A model generated the notes under the pieces. That model was given only the letters and a program-made list of their open reading frames with translations. It ran no database searches and had not been told where the DNA came from. From Chlorops oryzae (lineage: Eukaryota; Arthropoda; Insecta; Diptera; Chloropidae), in the NCBI GenBank assembly GCA_020466095.1, contig CM035806.1:20298571-20362570 (forward strand): a stretch of 64,000 nt of DNA. Reading direction: 5' to 3'. The translations under genes were made by a program, and so were the position numbers. Below, in pieces: positions 11,542 to 22,459 of this stretch (positions are counted from its first letter, which is position 1; each line of letters begins with the position of its first letter).

Positions 11542-13072
11542 TATTATTAGGAGAGGGACAATTGTGCACTGCGACCAAAGGTGATCTATTGTGCTATCCC
11601 GTGTCTTGTTAACACCAGCTCAATCTAAGGCTTTTGATAAGCGCTACGATTGATCTGGGATTAAATGTTTTTATCTCATCAGGCTGTGGAAACGCCTTGT
11701 TGAGGTATTTCAATCGCTTGGTGGCGAGTGCCGGGCAAGAACAGAGCAGGTGAGTGGTGGTCTCGCACTGCTCTATGCAGTATCGGCATATGTCCGTGTC
11801 TGAGAGCTTTATTCTCTTCAGATGGTACCCAACTGGTCCATGACCAGTCATGAATCCGGTTAGTAGGCTGATTTCAAGCCTACTGAGGCTTAGAATTTCC
11901 TTGGCTTTAAAACAGCCTGGTCTCAGGAGATTTTTTGCCTGCCGTAGGCCGTCGAGCATGGCCCAGTGCCTGCTAATCTTCCTGTGTTTCCATGCCTCCA
12001 GGATTTTGTAAAGATAGCTCGCCTGTACAGTACAGAAGGGTTCTGGACCTATGAAGTCTGTATCAGCTCCCTTCTTTGCTAGCTGGTCTGCTATTTCGTT
12101 GCCTTCAAATCCTTCGTGTCCAGGAATCCATATAAGCGTTACATGATTGCACTTAGATAGTTCCTGAAGAAGTTTTAGGCAGAGCAGCACAAGTTTTGAG
12201 CCCACAACGTTGGATTGCAAGGCTTTGAGCGCTGCTTGGCTGTCCGAGTGAATGGCTATGAGCGCTCCAGAAAGGCGTCTTCTTAGACATTCTCTGGCGC
12301 ATAGCTCAATGGCATAAATTTCTGCCTGAAAGACTGATGGAAATTTTCCCATCGGGACGGATAGTTTGAGATTGGGGCCATAGACTCCGGCCCCACTGTT
12401 CTCATTTTCAAGTTTTGACCCATCCGTGTACCATGCAAGTGTTTCCGCTGGTAGGCATACCTTTCTATCCGCCCAGGCTTGTCGGGGGTGTATCAAAACC
12501 TCGAACTTCCTGTTGAATATGTATGTTTTCTCGCAACCATCTGGCATCCTGAATGAAGGTTCATAGAAAGCCATTTCCAGGATGCTAAGGTGGCCCGTGA
12601 GATCCCCTGCTTTCAAGGAGAGAACGTTAGGTAATCGAAGTGCGCTTCTTGCAGCCTCCATTTGTATTTCTATGTGAAGAGGTGTTAAATTCAATAGGGC
12701 GCACATTGCCGCTGTGGGGCATGATTTAGTCGCTCCTGTCACGCCTAAGCAGATCAGGCGTTGGAGTTTGCTAAGGGCAGCCTGGGTTTTCCTCTGACTT
12801 GCCTTCTGCCACCATGCTAGCGCCGCGTACGTAATTGCGGGCTTTATCACGGTTTGGTAGGACCAGAAGATAAGTTTAGGCTTAAGGCCCCAGGTTTTCC
12901 CATGGAGCCGTTGGCACATCATCACCAATCTAGTGGCTCTGCTGATGAGCCTCTCTGTGTGCTCATTCCAGTTAAGCTTTTTATCGAATGTGACACCTAG
13001 GTACTTAGCGGTGTCCGACGTTGTGATTGGAACATCGCTTAAGTGGATCGTACCAAGATGGAGTTTCCTGTT
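11542..13072 (-). mobile_element. 5'-truncated non-LTR retrotransposon, I/LOA-like
   Basis: This 1.53-kb insertion lies on the minus strand and is flanked by the 9-bp direct repeat TCATTTAAT (11533-11541 and 13073-13081). At its 3' end, after a 67-nt untranslated stretch, it ends in TAA-type repeats (CCTAATAATA) rather than poly(A), which is typical of I-group elements. The 5' end is cut within the reverse-transcriptase thumb, the usual result of incomplete target-primed reverse transcription. It sits inside the palindrome-array element. Confidence 0.92.
11609..13072 (-). CDS. Partial ORF2 of an I/LOA-type retrotransposon: RT thumb, RNase H, zinc knuckle
   Basis: This is the C-terminal part, about 487 residues, of a non-LTR polyprotein. 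The frame is open from the truncation point to a TAA at 11609-11611. It begins in the RT C-terminal/thumb region (KYLGVTFDKKLNWNEH), followed by the typical VIKPAITYAALAWW and LSKLQRLICLGVTGA segments. An RNase H domain follows. Counting from the leucine codon at 12928, its acidic residues are D169 (WYTDGSK), E203 (FQAEIYAIE), D229 (IHSDSQAAL) and D281 (GNEIADQLAKKG), so all four are present. A Cys/His cluster (CRYC...HLLCSC) closes the protein, as in I, LOA and related clades. RNase H in the wild-type element would remove RNA from the cDNA hybrid. This copy lacks endonuclease and RT palm and cannot move itself. The intact frame suggests a young insertion. No initiation codon belongs to this fragment. 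Confidence 0.92.
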   Translation of the reverse strand, partial: NRKLHLGTIHLSDVPITTSDTAKYLGVTFDKKLNWNEHTERLISRATRLVMMCQRLHGKTWGLKPKLIFWSYQTVIKPAITYAALAWWQKASQRKTQAALSKLQRLICLGVTGATKSCPTAAMCALLNLTPLHIEIQMEAARSALRLPNVLSLKAGDLTGHLSILEMAFYEPSFRMPDGCEKTYIFNRKFEVLIHPRQAWADRKVCLPAETLAWYTDGSKLENENSGAGVYGPNLKLSVPMGKFPSVFQAEIYAIELCARECLRRRLSGALIAIHSDSQAALKALQSNVVGSKLVLLCLKLLQELSKCNHVTLIWIPGHEGFEGNEIADQLAKKGADTDFIGPEPFCTVQASYLYKILEAWKHRKISRHWAMLDGLRQAKNLLRPGCFKAKEILSLSRLEISLLTGFMTGHGPVGYHLKRIKLSDTDICRYCIEQCETTTHLLCSCPALATKRLKYLNKAFPQPDEIKTFNPRSIVALIKSLRLSWC

Positions 13073-13217
13073 TCATTTAATACAATTACATATATAATTG
13101 GAGGCAATGAAAAATATAATTGGATGCAATTATGAAAATATAATTGCATCATACCCAATTACATATGTAATCCCTGCAAAATATAATTGGGTATGTGATA
13201 TTTTTTCTCTGCGTGTA

Positions 13218-14164
13218 GCAATTGAAGCGTGCGAACGAAAAATTTCGACTCGGTCTGCCATCGGACGCATTGAAAGATTGCATGGAAAATGCGAGAATGT
13301 GCATAAGTTGTATGGTCTAATTGGCATAATTTTATTAAAGACTGAGGAGCTCTCATGGACGTCATCAAACTAAAACGTTCTCCATGCAGAAAATATAAAG
13401 AAAAAGAATGAAAAGTTGAGGTTATTATTTTTTTTTTAACTAAAAATCTCTTTAAAAAAACAAAAAGCTACAAAATTATCCTCATACCATAAATATGAAT
13501 AAAATATATTTCCTTAAATTTGATATAAACAAAATAGAGGTTATTTCCTTCATTTTCATTGCGATTCATTTTGTTTTTGCTGAATACTTGGACGCACGTT
13601 GCCCTGTAAAAGTGTAGTGCATTAAATCATTTTTCTCTATAAATAAAGTTTCCGTATTTCGTTTCCAACATTCGGTGGGAAGATTCTTCATGTGCATCGA
13701 TGGTCTGCCGCTTAATATACTTAAGACTTAATAATCAAATGAAATGAGTTTCGATAGAATTCATAATTAAAATTGACAAAAAAAAATCAAAAGCAGAAAC
13801 CGTCAGTTGAATTCGAAGGTCTGGGGGCAAGCTGAATGGAGTGCAGGACTAACGTGTGTCCTGATTCAAAATGTTTCACTCAAAATGTATTCTGGAAAGA
13901 GAAAACTCTTAAGAACAATTTATTCACCACTCTTCGTGCGAATGGAAGCATTGAACTTTGAGAGGTTTTATACGTTCAGAAATGCTCTTAAAATTGGTGT
14001 TGTCTTGAGGGGGAAAAAAGAAACTCTTAAGGTTTGGAAAAGTGGACCATAGAAATATTTGTTTGAGTTCTCACTCATTTTGGGATTCATTTAAAATATT
14101 TTCAATTAAAGAAGTTAATTTTTTAATAATTGTTTTTTGTTGATTTTTTTATTATTTTTTAGTT
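13218..14164. other. No feature recognised
   Basis: AT-rich non-coding DNA. The frame at 13807-14052 shows no family features. Confidence 0.5.
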
Positions 14165-14270
14165 TTATTTTTTTTTTATATTTTTTTATATTTTTTTATA
14201 TTTTTTATATTTTTTATATTTTTTATATTTTTTATATTTTTTATATTTTTTATATTTTTTGTAGTTTCTA
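14165..14270 (+). repeat. TTTTTTATAT-type minisatellite
   Basis: Units of 10-11 bp (TATTTTTTAT) are repeated about nine times in a T-rich strand. Confidence 0.9.
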
Positions 14271-14795
14271 TATTTTTTTTATTTTTAATAATTTTTAAAA
14301 TTATTTTTATTACTTTTATGAAAGGCTTTTGTTTAATTTAAGTACATATTTGCAAAAAATAAATTTAGAATTTAAAAAAATATTTTTTATATATTTTATA
14401 TTTAGTGAAAGCTCCCTTTTAGCGGACACCGACGGTCACGGCCTTTTTTGTCCCCTTATGGGAGAGTACAAGAAAAAATGTTTGATTTTTTTTATTGATA
14501 CATACATACGTACATATTTTTTTTTAAATTTTAATCGTATTTCATTAAAAATTTTCATTACATTTAAATTTTGTTTTAAATTTATTTTTCAACAGAGTAA
14601 AATTTATAAGAAAAAAATTCGCGGGGAATATTCATTTAGAATGGGGCTGTTTATCTTGAAATCGGTGATCTCAATTTTTTAAATGCTCAAAAATCACAAA
14701 GTCGTTTTGTGCTAAATAATTCAACGCGGATACAAGATTCAATGCAGTTGTTTCTTTTGTAAGAGCTTCCCAGCGGTTAACAGTGCCTACCGCCT

Positions 14796-15056
14796 ACAAA
14801 GTATACGAGACGGTAAGCGACCTGAATATTAATAGTTACAAAGTATACGAGATTGTAAGCGAAGTGCCTACCAATAGCTTACAAAGTATACGAGACTGTA
14901 AGCGACCTGCCTACCAATAGCTTACAAAGTACTTATACGAGATTGTAAGCGAAGTGCCTACCAATAGCTTACAAAGTATACGAGACTGTAAGCGACCTGA
15001 CTACCAATTGCTTACAAAGTATACGAGACTGTAAGCGATCTGACTACCAATAGCTT
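14796..15056 (+). repeat. 43-bp minisatellite, six copies
   Basis: Six tandem units each start ACAAAGTATACGAGA and continue TGTAAGCGA...CTACCAATAGCTT. Starts are at 14796, 14838, 14881, 14924, 14971 and 15014. Units with GACTGTAAGCGACCTG and with GATTGTAAGCGAAGTG alternate in the middle, suggesting an 86-bp higher-order unit. The fourth unit carries a 4-bp insertion. Confidence 0.92.
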
Positions 15057-15141
15057 ACTTTATGTGGTGGTGGTAGGCGTTCACTCTACAAAACGGCCAC
15101 GTTCGAACAAAAGTATACTAGAATGGTATATGAGGTCGGTT

Positions 15142-15685
15142 CCCGAGTGAAAATATCGGGCCGAAAAAACACCGAAAACACGCCTAAAAAGTGAAACAGG
15201 GCCGAATAAACATCGAAATATTTCAAAGAGCGACGTGAGGCCGATTTAAGGCCTACGAAAGGCCGACTTGAGGCCGAATTGAGGCCGAAAACACGCCGGA
15301 TTTTTTTTAAAGAAAATGAAAAAACGCCTAAGACCGACGTGAGGCCGATTTAAGGCCTACGAGAAGCCGACTTTAGGCTGAATCGAGGCCGGATTAAGGC
15401 CGATTTTAGACCGATCTGAGGTCCTTATATAGGCGTGTTTTCGGCTTCATGTAGGCGTCTCTTCGGGCTCATTTAAGCGTTTTTTCGGCCTTATATAGGC
15501 GTATTTTCGGCCTCATATAGGCGTCTCTTCGGCCCCATATGGGCGTCTTTTCGGCCTCAAATAGGCGTCTATTCGGCCATGTGTTCACTACCTGGGCTAG
15601 ATTTCGGCGTCGAATCGGCGTATTCGACAATGCTCGAGCAAAGTCAAAAATTCGTAGATTTATCGGCCTTATATTTTCACTCGGG
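15142..15685. mobile_element. Foldback motif-array element: GGCCGA half, TCGGCC half
   Basis: The termini CCCGAGTGAAAATAT and ATATTTTCACTCGGG are inverted repeats, 544 bp apart. The left half has about ten GGCCGA-type motifs on the plus strand. After about 15,420 the motif switches to TCGGCC in a 22-24-bp tandem unit near ATATAGGCGTCTCTTCGGCC, about seven copies. The interior therefore folds on itself at many registers. No TTAA or clear target duplication was seen; TT lies on each side. Overlapping open frames are by-products of the array. Confidence 0.8.
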
Positions 15686-16989
15686 TTGCCTTACCGCCTA
15701 CGGCCTACGAAATGTGTTGCGGTTTATTGCTTCTGTTGGCAGCATTTTGGCTGCTGGGATTGTTTTGTGTCCGTTTAGAGGAATTTTTTTTATTTTTGAC
15801 AAGGAAAAGTATCAAAAATTTCAAAATCAAGTGTCCGCGTCCGCTTATTAGAGAGCGTTTTGTATTAAAATCTTTGAAAGAAACTTCGGTTTTGGAAATT
15901 TGTCCGCTTATGGGAGATGTCTGCAAGAAGAGCTTTCACACTGTACTTATATTTTCTTTTAAATATTTGAATTTTTTATTATTGATTAAAAAAAAAATTT
16001 TTTTCTTTGCCTTTTTCGCATCTTACACTTTGCATTGTGTTAAAAAGTAAATCACAAAAGCAAATGGAATGCGTAATTGAAATCGGGCGAATGTCGGTTG
16101 ATGTCTTCGAAAGCATTTGTAATTAAAAAAAAGTTCGTATCATTCCATTGAATGGAATGTCAAATGGTATTTTTCAGCATTTAATTGGCCAACTATTTGA
16201 CAAGGTTCACCCAGGCACCCGAACGAAAATAAATCCAAAGTTGCACGCTTTCAAAATCCTCGTCGGCTTTGTTTTTTTCAACAAATTCAAATCTTTCTTT
16301 GATGTTTCACGATTGGAGCGCGTGACTAAAGGGTTACCAAGGGTTACTCTTTCAACAGAAAAAACTAAGTAAGGATTATTTAGCTAAAAAAGAACCCTCT
16401 ATTTTTTTTTCATTATTTTTTCATAGCTTTTCTCTCATTGTGCCTTTTGAGGCACAATCTAATGAACTCAACAGACTGCGGAAAGAGTGAAAGGCATCCG
16501 GTTTTGTAGTTTCGAAGGAGTTGTGCAAAGACCACAAACCGTAGTTATTATGCACTTCGAAGCATAAAAAATTCACAATCCGGCTGCACCACAAAATGCC
16601 GAGCAGACTTAATGAAAACTGCACAATAGTAAAGCTTCATTATTGACAAAAAAAAAAAAAAAAAAAATTAAAAAAAAAATTCATAAATTAATTTTCCTGT
16701 AATTTTCAGTTTTTCCTTTTTAGATTTCAATTTTATTTATCGCAATTGCTGGTGAAGTATTCTTCTGAAGAAATGCAACGTTTGCTGTTTAAGCCCGTTG
16801 AAGAAAAAAGGATTTAACGTGACAGCAAAAAGCATGTTTACGCTTGCAGCAAACAAAATGAATAAGAAAGGATGGCAAATAGTATGAGAAGGCAATAATC
16901 TCGTTGCATTTAATTTTCTCTTATATTTTTTATTTTATTTTGTATTTAAATTATTTTGTTGTTTTTTATTTTACTTTTATCTGTTTTCT
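15686..16989. other. No gene recognised; repeated GTCCGC words
   Basis: GTGTCCG, GTGTCCGCG and TGTCCGCTTATGGGAGA (15757-15920) resemble TTTAGCGGACACCG and TGTCCCCTTATGGGAGA near 14417-14466. A broken repeat may therefore flank the minisatellite and the foldback element on both sides. The rest is AT-rich. Confidence 0.4.
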
Positions 16990-18290
16990 CTTTTATCTTT
17001 CATTCAGTGATAGACGCAGTTGATCTCCAGATTGTGTCGGAGGACTCTGCTATAGTTCTGCTATAATAATGTGCCAAACACTTTCCGGCTTGGCACAAAG
17101 TCAAGTCAATCCACAATAGGCTCTGTGCGCATTGAAGAAGTTCGCAAATGGTCTGCCAAGAACGATAAAAAAAAAGGCAACACGAACGAGCGTGCGAGCA
17201 AGCGTTACAAACGAATAGCGAACTCGAACTCCAAGGCGAACTCGAAGGCTAAGGCGCCAGACATTGCGCATCATCTTGATTATGGCAGACGTTGGGTTAA
17301 GCAAGTGTTAAAGAAAATATACGTCGTGATTCATAATTGTATTTTTATTGAGTTTTATGAGCTGCACACTGCATCGAATCGACTCCATCAATGATTTGCA
17401 TGCTGAGTTAGTTAAGCGGACTTAAAAAGCATCGAAGCCGCCGTCACCGTCGCCTCCGCCGTCGCCGCCGCCGCAACGCAGTCAAGCAATCAGAAAATTT
17501 TATACACTACGATATTGCCGCCTCTCACTTGCAACGTCGGCCGCCCAAAACTCGGCAGCTCGGCAGCCAACAATCCACCCATGGGATAACAGCGGCAAAA
17601 ACCATTTACAAGTGGAAACTTTGGCACTTCCGGCAAGTTTTTCTAAACCGCAATAACACTTCGTTCGGTGGGTGGATGGATGTGGATGTGCGAATGTGGC
17701 TGTTGCTGTGGCTCTGACTGTAACTGTAACTGTATGGGTGCGGGTGTGGGCAATTACGAAAAAGTTTTTGGAAACTATGACAAAGTTTTTTGGCATATAA
17801 AGCTGTCAGCTTAAGTACATCGGAACGTGAGATTTCGCATACAATAGACGAGAGCGTAGACGAGCGAGGAGCGAGGAGAGGAATTCCTAAAATTACCCTT
17901 TCATGTTGAATACAAAAAAAAAAAAAAAAAAAAAACAGAAAAATAAAACGGCAAAACGACTCTTGGTTTTTCGATTCGTTTCCCCTTTGCTTTCCCCAAT
18001 CCCTTCGATTCTCGCCTCTCGCCTCTCGCCTCTTTCGTCCATCATAAAAAGAGTAGATAAAATTAAATGAAGCGTTACGCTTTGTTTTCCTTTGATTGAG
18101 TTTCATGAGTCTCCGTCAGTTGTAATTGAATTATGCGAAGTCGGCGGCGCCACTCGCTCGACAGGGAGCAGTAGACGACGACGACGCGGCGGCGGCGACG
18201 CTGAGGACGACGGCAACGATTTTCGAAACAAGAGTAGGGAAATTGCATTGTTGAAACATTGGAAAGGACTTTATTAGCACTCAGCCATAA
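16990..18290. other. GC-richer stretch, possible host promoter or 5' untranslated exon
   Basis: This part is less AT-rich than its surroundings. It contains GCC/GTC triplet runs (17440-17475) and CGA/CGG triplet runs (18174-18210), plus CAGCTCGGCAGCC-like sequence, typical of fly untranslated leaders. Open frames on both strands (for example 17071-17394 plus and 17606-18106 minus) are low in complexity or rich in Lys/Arg/Asn and match no family I recognise. No splice or start signal could be fixed, so I call no gene. Confidence 0.3.
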
Positions 18291-19879
18291 TGGTGAACGA
18301 CACTTTATGGGATTTTTAGGAGTTAGTATGTCTGCCTGCCTGACTGACTGACTGGCTGACTGACTGGGTGCTTGCCTGCTTGCCTTGATGCCTAATATTC
18401 CATAAAATTCACCACAAGCATATTATGCCATTAGATGTCAAAAACACTGGGCTCCATGTATGTATGTATGCCCCGAGTTGTAACTTTAGACGATAGACTG
18501 TTTAACGTACCGGCAAAACTCATGTGTGTGACAGGATGTGGCAAGGACACGCTCTTTAGCATTGAAATTTGAATTTCTAACTTAATATTCCCAAAGGAAC
18601 GGAAATGAGCTCGAAGGAACGCAAGAACTTTCATGTGGTTTTCATATTAAGCTTTGTGGCTCGACTAAAAGTGTACCGAGGCTTATTTACGATACCAAAC
18701 TATACTTTTTAGGGGGGGAGGGGGGGGGTGGTTAATTTTACAAAAGCATAAAAGATCATTCAATTTAAGACAATTACTGCTCGAAAAGCTCATATAAAAT
18801 AATCAAGATAAAATGCCATGGGATGCTTTAATTGTCCTTGCACGCATTCAGCATTGAACAAAATCGCCAAAATGGACAACAACAACAACAACATCAGCAT
18901 CACTAACAACACCAACAACAACAAAAAATCAATTTTTAAGTAATACTAATGGCAAATACGGTCGAGAATTTTGTAGATTGCTCTCGGCTAGCTTAACCCA
19001 TTTAAGACTGACAACAACAAATCCCCCATTGCTTTTGTACGAAAGATCGAGAACTGCTCTCGCCCAAAATGGTTTGATGCCGATGATGGGATGGGTCGAA
19101 GAAAATGGTCTAATGAAAAATTAAAGTTCGAAAAAGAAAAAAAAAAAGTAATACAAAGTTCTCAACTTTCGTTAAACTTTCAACGATTGCTTTAGGATAG
19201 CCCGTCCTTTCTCGTCCTTTGCCCGTAGAGCAAAGGATTTGGAGATGACAACAAATTTTTAAGCTTGATAGATAGAACATACCTTCACGGTTTACGAAAT
19301 TCTGAAGATGGACCCCTATTTTATACATTAGACAAGGGAAAACGTGCACAAGCAATTCTCGAAGGAGACATCCGAAGAAGTCGAAATTTCAGCAATTAAG
19401 CATCAAACATTTCCAATGTCCTCCTAATGGCTCATTAGTATAGCGGACGGGTTTTGCCAGAAAAGTATAAACAAAAATCCGAAACGGAAACGAAATCGGC
19501 AGGCGATTAGAAAAAGCAAAAAAGAAAAAAAAAGTAGGTTATAAAATTTGTCATTCAGCGAACCCCAAAGTACGGAATCGCCTCATTTAAAGCCTTGAGA
19601 GTTCGTGGTAATTGGTAATTATGTGGAACGGCAAAAGCCATTCGTCTTCGAACCGCAGAAGAGTGACGCATTCCTTTCTGTGTGCGATCCGGTGTGATTT
19701 TATAACATTCCGTGTGATTTAATATTGATGAGATCAATTAGATCAATTTGAAAAGACTGTCGATGTTACTTTCCACTAAGGATAGTCATAGGATTATCGA
19801 TCGGTTTGTTTTTGGAATTTACCACGTTTTAGATTAAGCTTTTTGCTTTGTTTTTTTTTTTGTTTTTTTTTTTTTTTTT
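18291..19879. other. No gene recognised; simple repeats
   Basis: CTGACTGACTG-type repeats (18338-18372), a G-rich run (18712-18728) and CAACAACAAC runs (18878-18930) occur. Frames are short and unconserved. Confidence 0.5.
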
Positions 19880-20478
19880 GCACCCGAACACTCTGAATCG
19901 AGGGTATATTGGATTTGTGCGTACGTGTGTAACACCCAGAACCAGTCGAGATAGACCATACAAAACATGTATAAAAATGGTCAGCTTCATCAGGGGATTC
20001 GGGTTAGCCATGCCCGTCGGTCTGTCTGAATACAGTTTTCTTATCGAAGTAGTTGAGCTAACTTCACGAAATTTGGTATGCGTATTCATGGGGACATCAG
20101 TAAAAACAAATGGACCCGATCGGACCATTTTTAAGGGTACCTCCGCTACTAGGGTCTGTCACAAAAATCCTAAAACTGCCCCACAATCGGACTTTTTCGA
20201 AATATTTCAAAGAAATTTGGAATTCGAGCGTGTATAATTGAGCCTCCGATTAGAATTCGAAAATTTTTGAAAAGTGGGCGTGGCAAAAAGGCGGTTTTTA
20301 TAAAGAAATTCAACAAAAGTCAGTATATGAGGCCCCTTAATGACCTTAAAAATCTCTTGAATATTCTTTCATAATGGTCCCCTGATTTTTAATCGTATTT
20401 TAAAAATTATTTAACCATGTTTGTCTGTTTCGGGTATTTTATAGTCAGGCTCGCCTGACTGTAACACCCTTACTTGTT
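19880..20478 (-). mobile_element. Family A repeat, reverse orientation
   Basis: It reads inward from the terminal segment (CGAGGGTATATTGGATTTG) to ATAGTCAGGCTCGCCTGACT and ACACCCTTACTTGT at the far end. It is shorter than the full-length copy. Reading frames across it are incidental. Confidence 0.75.
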
Positions 20479-21882
20479 TTGACATCATTTTGGCTAGCCA
20501 TGATACACCTTATACAGAAAAAGAGATGGGTTTTCTTGAATTGACATGTCGATATATAGACCTCAGGGCCGTTTCGGTATATTTCTATCAATCTTGACGA
20601 TTTACTGTTGTGGATTTCAGCAAAAAACAAAACAAACCAAGCGCTTTTCATTTTAAAAGAGTCTTTGCCTAAAGCTGGAACTCTGATCTCATCAAGGATT
20701 CTGTTCATCCGATTTGATTTTTAGATTTCCCGAGGATTTCAAAACACATACAAAGGAAAATATCGACATGAATGCCCACAAGAAGGCTTCGTAGGGTAAT
20801 AATTTGACCGCAATACGATTTATTTTTATGTTTTTTTTTTTTATTTTTTGTCTATTTACTGAATTCAAGTCAAAGGCTTTTTACTTTTAGGTTTCGTAAA
20901 TATTGATCCAGAAATTTGGAATGGCTTCGTATTGAGAGCGATCGAGTTTGCGATGCTCTCAGAGTCCTTGTTTTATTTATGTTTGGCATCGACCTCGCCT
21001 TGGTTAAACTCTTTCAAGGAAGAAGGTCTTTTCGCGATGTCAATGAACCGAAAAATATCGCAATTATTGAGACTCAAACAATTGAGATAGACTGCAATAC
21101 AATATCTATACCTATATATATTTTAGTCACTCTTGGATTGTCCCATGAAAAATCCACTCAACTGTTTTAATTCCAATAAAAATAAATGGACCAGAATAAA
21201 GAAATGCGTTAACACAGGCAAGGAAGGAGGGTCAGAGAAAAAAAAAAAAAAGAAAGAAAGAAACTCCTTATGAACTGGCGCCGTTTAAAAAGTGGTTGCC
21301 AGACAAATGTTTTCCCAGGAATCATCGCCCCGCATGCAAAAAGGGTGAAGTGTGCGAAAAACTAAACAATTTCTCTTGTTGTCGGTTGCTTAGTCCGCTG
21401 ACATGTCGCTTGGTCATAAAAATGTTCATGTTCATGTTCATGTCTGACATAAGCCAAGGCAATTTGCATACTTTTCTCCTTTTTCTTTATTTCATTTTTT
21501 TCTATTTTTTATTTATTTTTTTTTTTTTACTCTTTCGCCGAAGGGATAACAACTTAATTTCGTTGTGCGAACATAGAGGCTTTCACGCTAACTGGAAATG
21601 TTGTTATTTCGTGTTCTCGGCGCTTCTGTGAATGAACTTTGCATAGTGTAAGAAAGGATTCTTTTGCAAGCCCTTACCTTAATCCACACTTTGTCGTCCT
21701 CTTTTCACAGTTCGAAGAGTCGTCAATGAATGGAATGAAGTTTGTAAAATGAGTGAAAATCGGACATTTTTTTTCCATTTTTTCGTTTTAAGAGTGGACT
21801 CAAAAGTGAGACAATTTCTGGTGGTCTCCTGTGTTGCATACAGTTAAATGAAAAGAATTTTTTTTTTTTTTTTTATAACAAT
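20479..21882. other. No gene recognised
   Basis: Contains TTCATG repeats (21423-21443) and T runs. The frames at 20916-21170 and 21296-21631 have no recognised domain. Confidence 0.45.
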
Positions 21883-22110
21883 TAAAGTTGATATAGTCAG
21901 GAGCGTCAGGAAAACATAATACGCCATTCAGAAATCAATGAATAGTTGGTTTAATCGATGATTATTTTTATCACTGATCATTTCTATATACGATTTGGTC
22001 TATTTCGAGTGGTATTGCACTATCTGCACCTTTGTATGTTTGTACGCTCAAACGCACAAACGCAATACACCGCCGACACACACAGAGAGAGAGTGTCGGT
22101 TACGAAAATC
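21883..22110 (+). mobile_element. Short diverged family A copy
   Basis: It keeps TTGATATAGTCAGGAGCG at the start, CTGATCATTTCTATATACG in the middle, and ACAAACGCAATACACCGCC with a degraded hairpin at the end. The GA run near 22083 lies in the hairpin loop. Confidence 0.6.
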
Positions 22111-22337
22111 TAAGAGGTCGAAACTTTAAACATAGCCTGGAACGTAATTTATTCGCTGTCATGAACATGGCAAATGCCCTTTTGCACTTACCAGACTAAA
22201 CTTTTCAATTTTTTTTTTTTTTTTTTTTTGGCCGCACGTTTCCGGTGCACAGATTGTGCTCACCACTTCATTACGTTGACTGTTGCTTGAGTGATGATTA
22301 TTAAAAGCTTGCTTCCATTAGTGGGAAGTGAAGTAAA

Positions 22338-22395
22338 AGAGAGAGAGAGAGAGAGAGAGACAAAGTGTGAGAAGAGAGAGAGAGAGAGAGAGAGA
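22338..22395 (+). repeat. GA microsatellite with a duplicated 30-40-bp block
   Basis: Two (GA)n runs are each followed by CAAAGTGTGAGAAG, showing a local duplication of the whole block. Confidence 0.9.
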
Positions 22396-22459
22396 CAAAG
22401 TGTGAGAAGAAAGAAAAGAAAAAGCCGGACGACGTCATGGACCTTGCATATATCACCTT

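Larger units (their letters stand above)
11152..13215. mobile_element. Palindrome-array miniature element, TIR CACGGAGAGAAA, interrupted by a retrotransposon
   Basis: The ends read CACGGAGAGAAA (left) and, inverted, CACGCAGAGAAA (right), each flanked by TA (11150-11151 and 13216-13217). Without the inserted retrotransposon and its duplicated site the element is about 524 bp. The body is almost entirely variants of a palindromic unit near AATTACATATATAATTG, written as ATAATTG or CAATTA pieces in both orientations on both sides of the insertion. It has no coding capacity. A related terminus, CACCGAGAGAAA, occurs at 63293 with a different internal motif. Confidence 0.82.

Noticed and set aside
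13098..13373. Overlapping open frames on both strands at the right end of the palindrome element
   Set aside because: They cross the TIR boundary and consist of the AATTG repeat plus random flank; no family similarity.
14796..15056. CRISPR array
   Set aside because: Units are contiguous tandem repeats without unique spacers, and the genome is eukaryotic.
15142..15685. piggyBac element (CCC...GGG ends)
   Set aside because: The TTAA target duplication expected for piggyBac is absent.
15539..16050. Several open frames of 79-112 residues
   Set aside because: They are produced by the GGCCGA/TCGGCC array and T-rich flank.
17500..18106. A 166-residue minus-strand frame and partners
   Set aside because: Composition is dominated by poly-Phe, Arg/Lys and HPHPYSYSYS-type repeats from simple sequence; no domain, no start context.
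19848..20237. 129-residue plus-strand frame
   Set aside because: It lies wholly in a family A repeat with a T-run start; other copies do not keep the frame.
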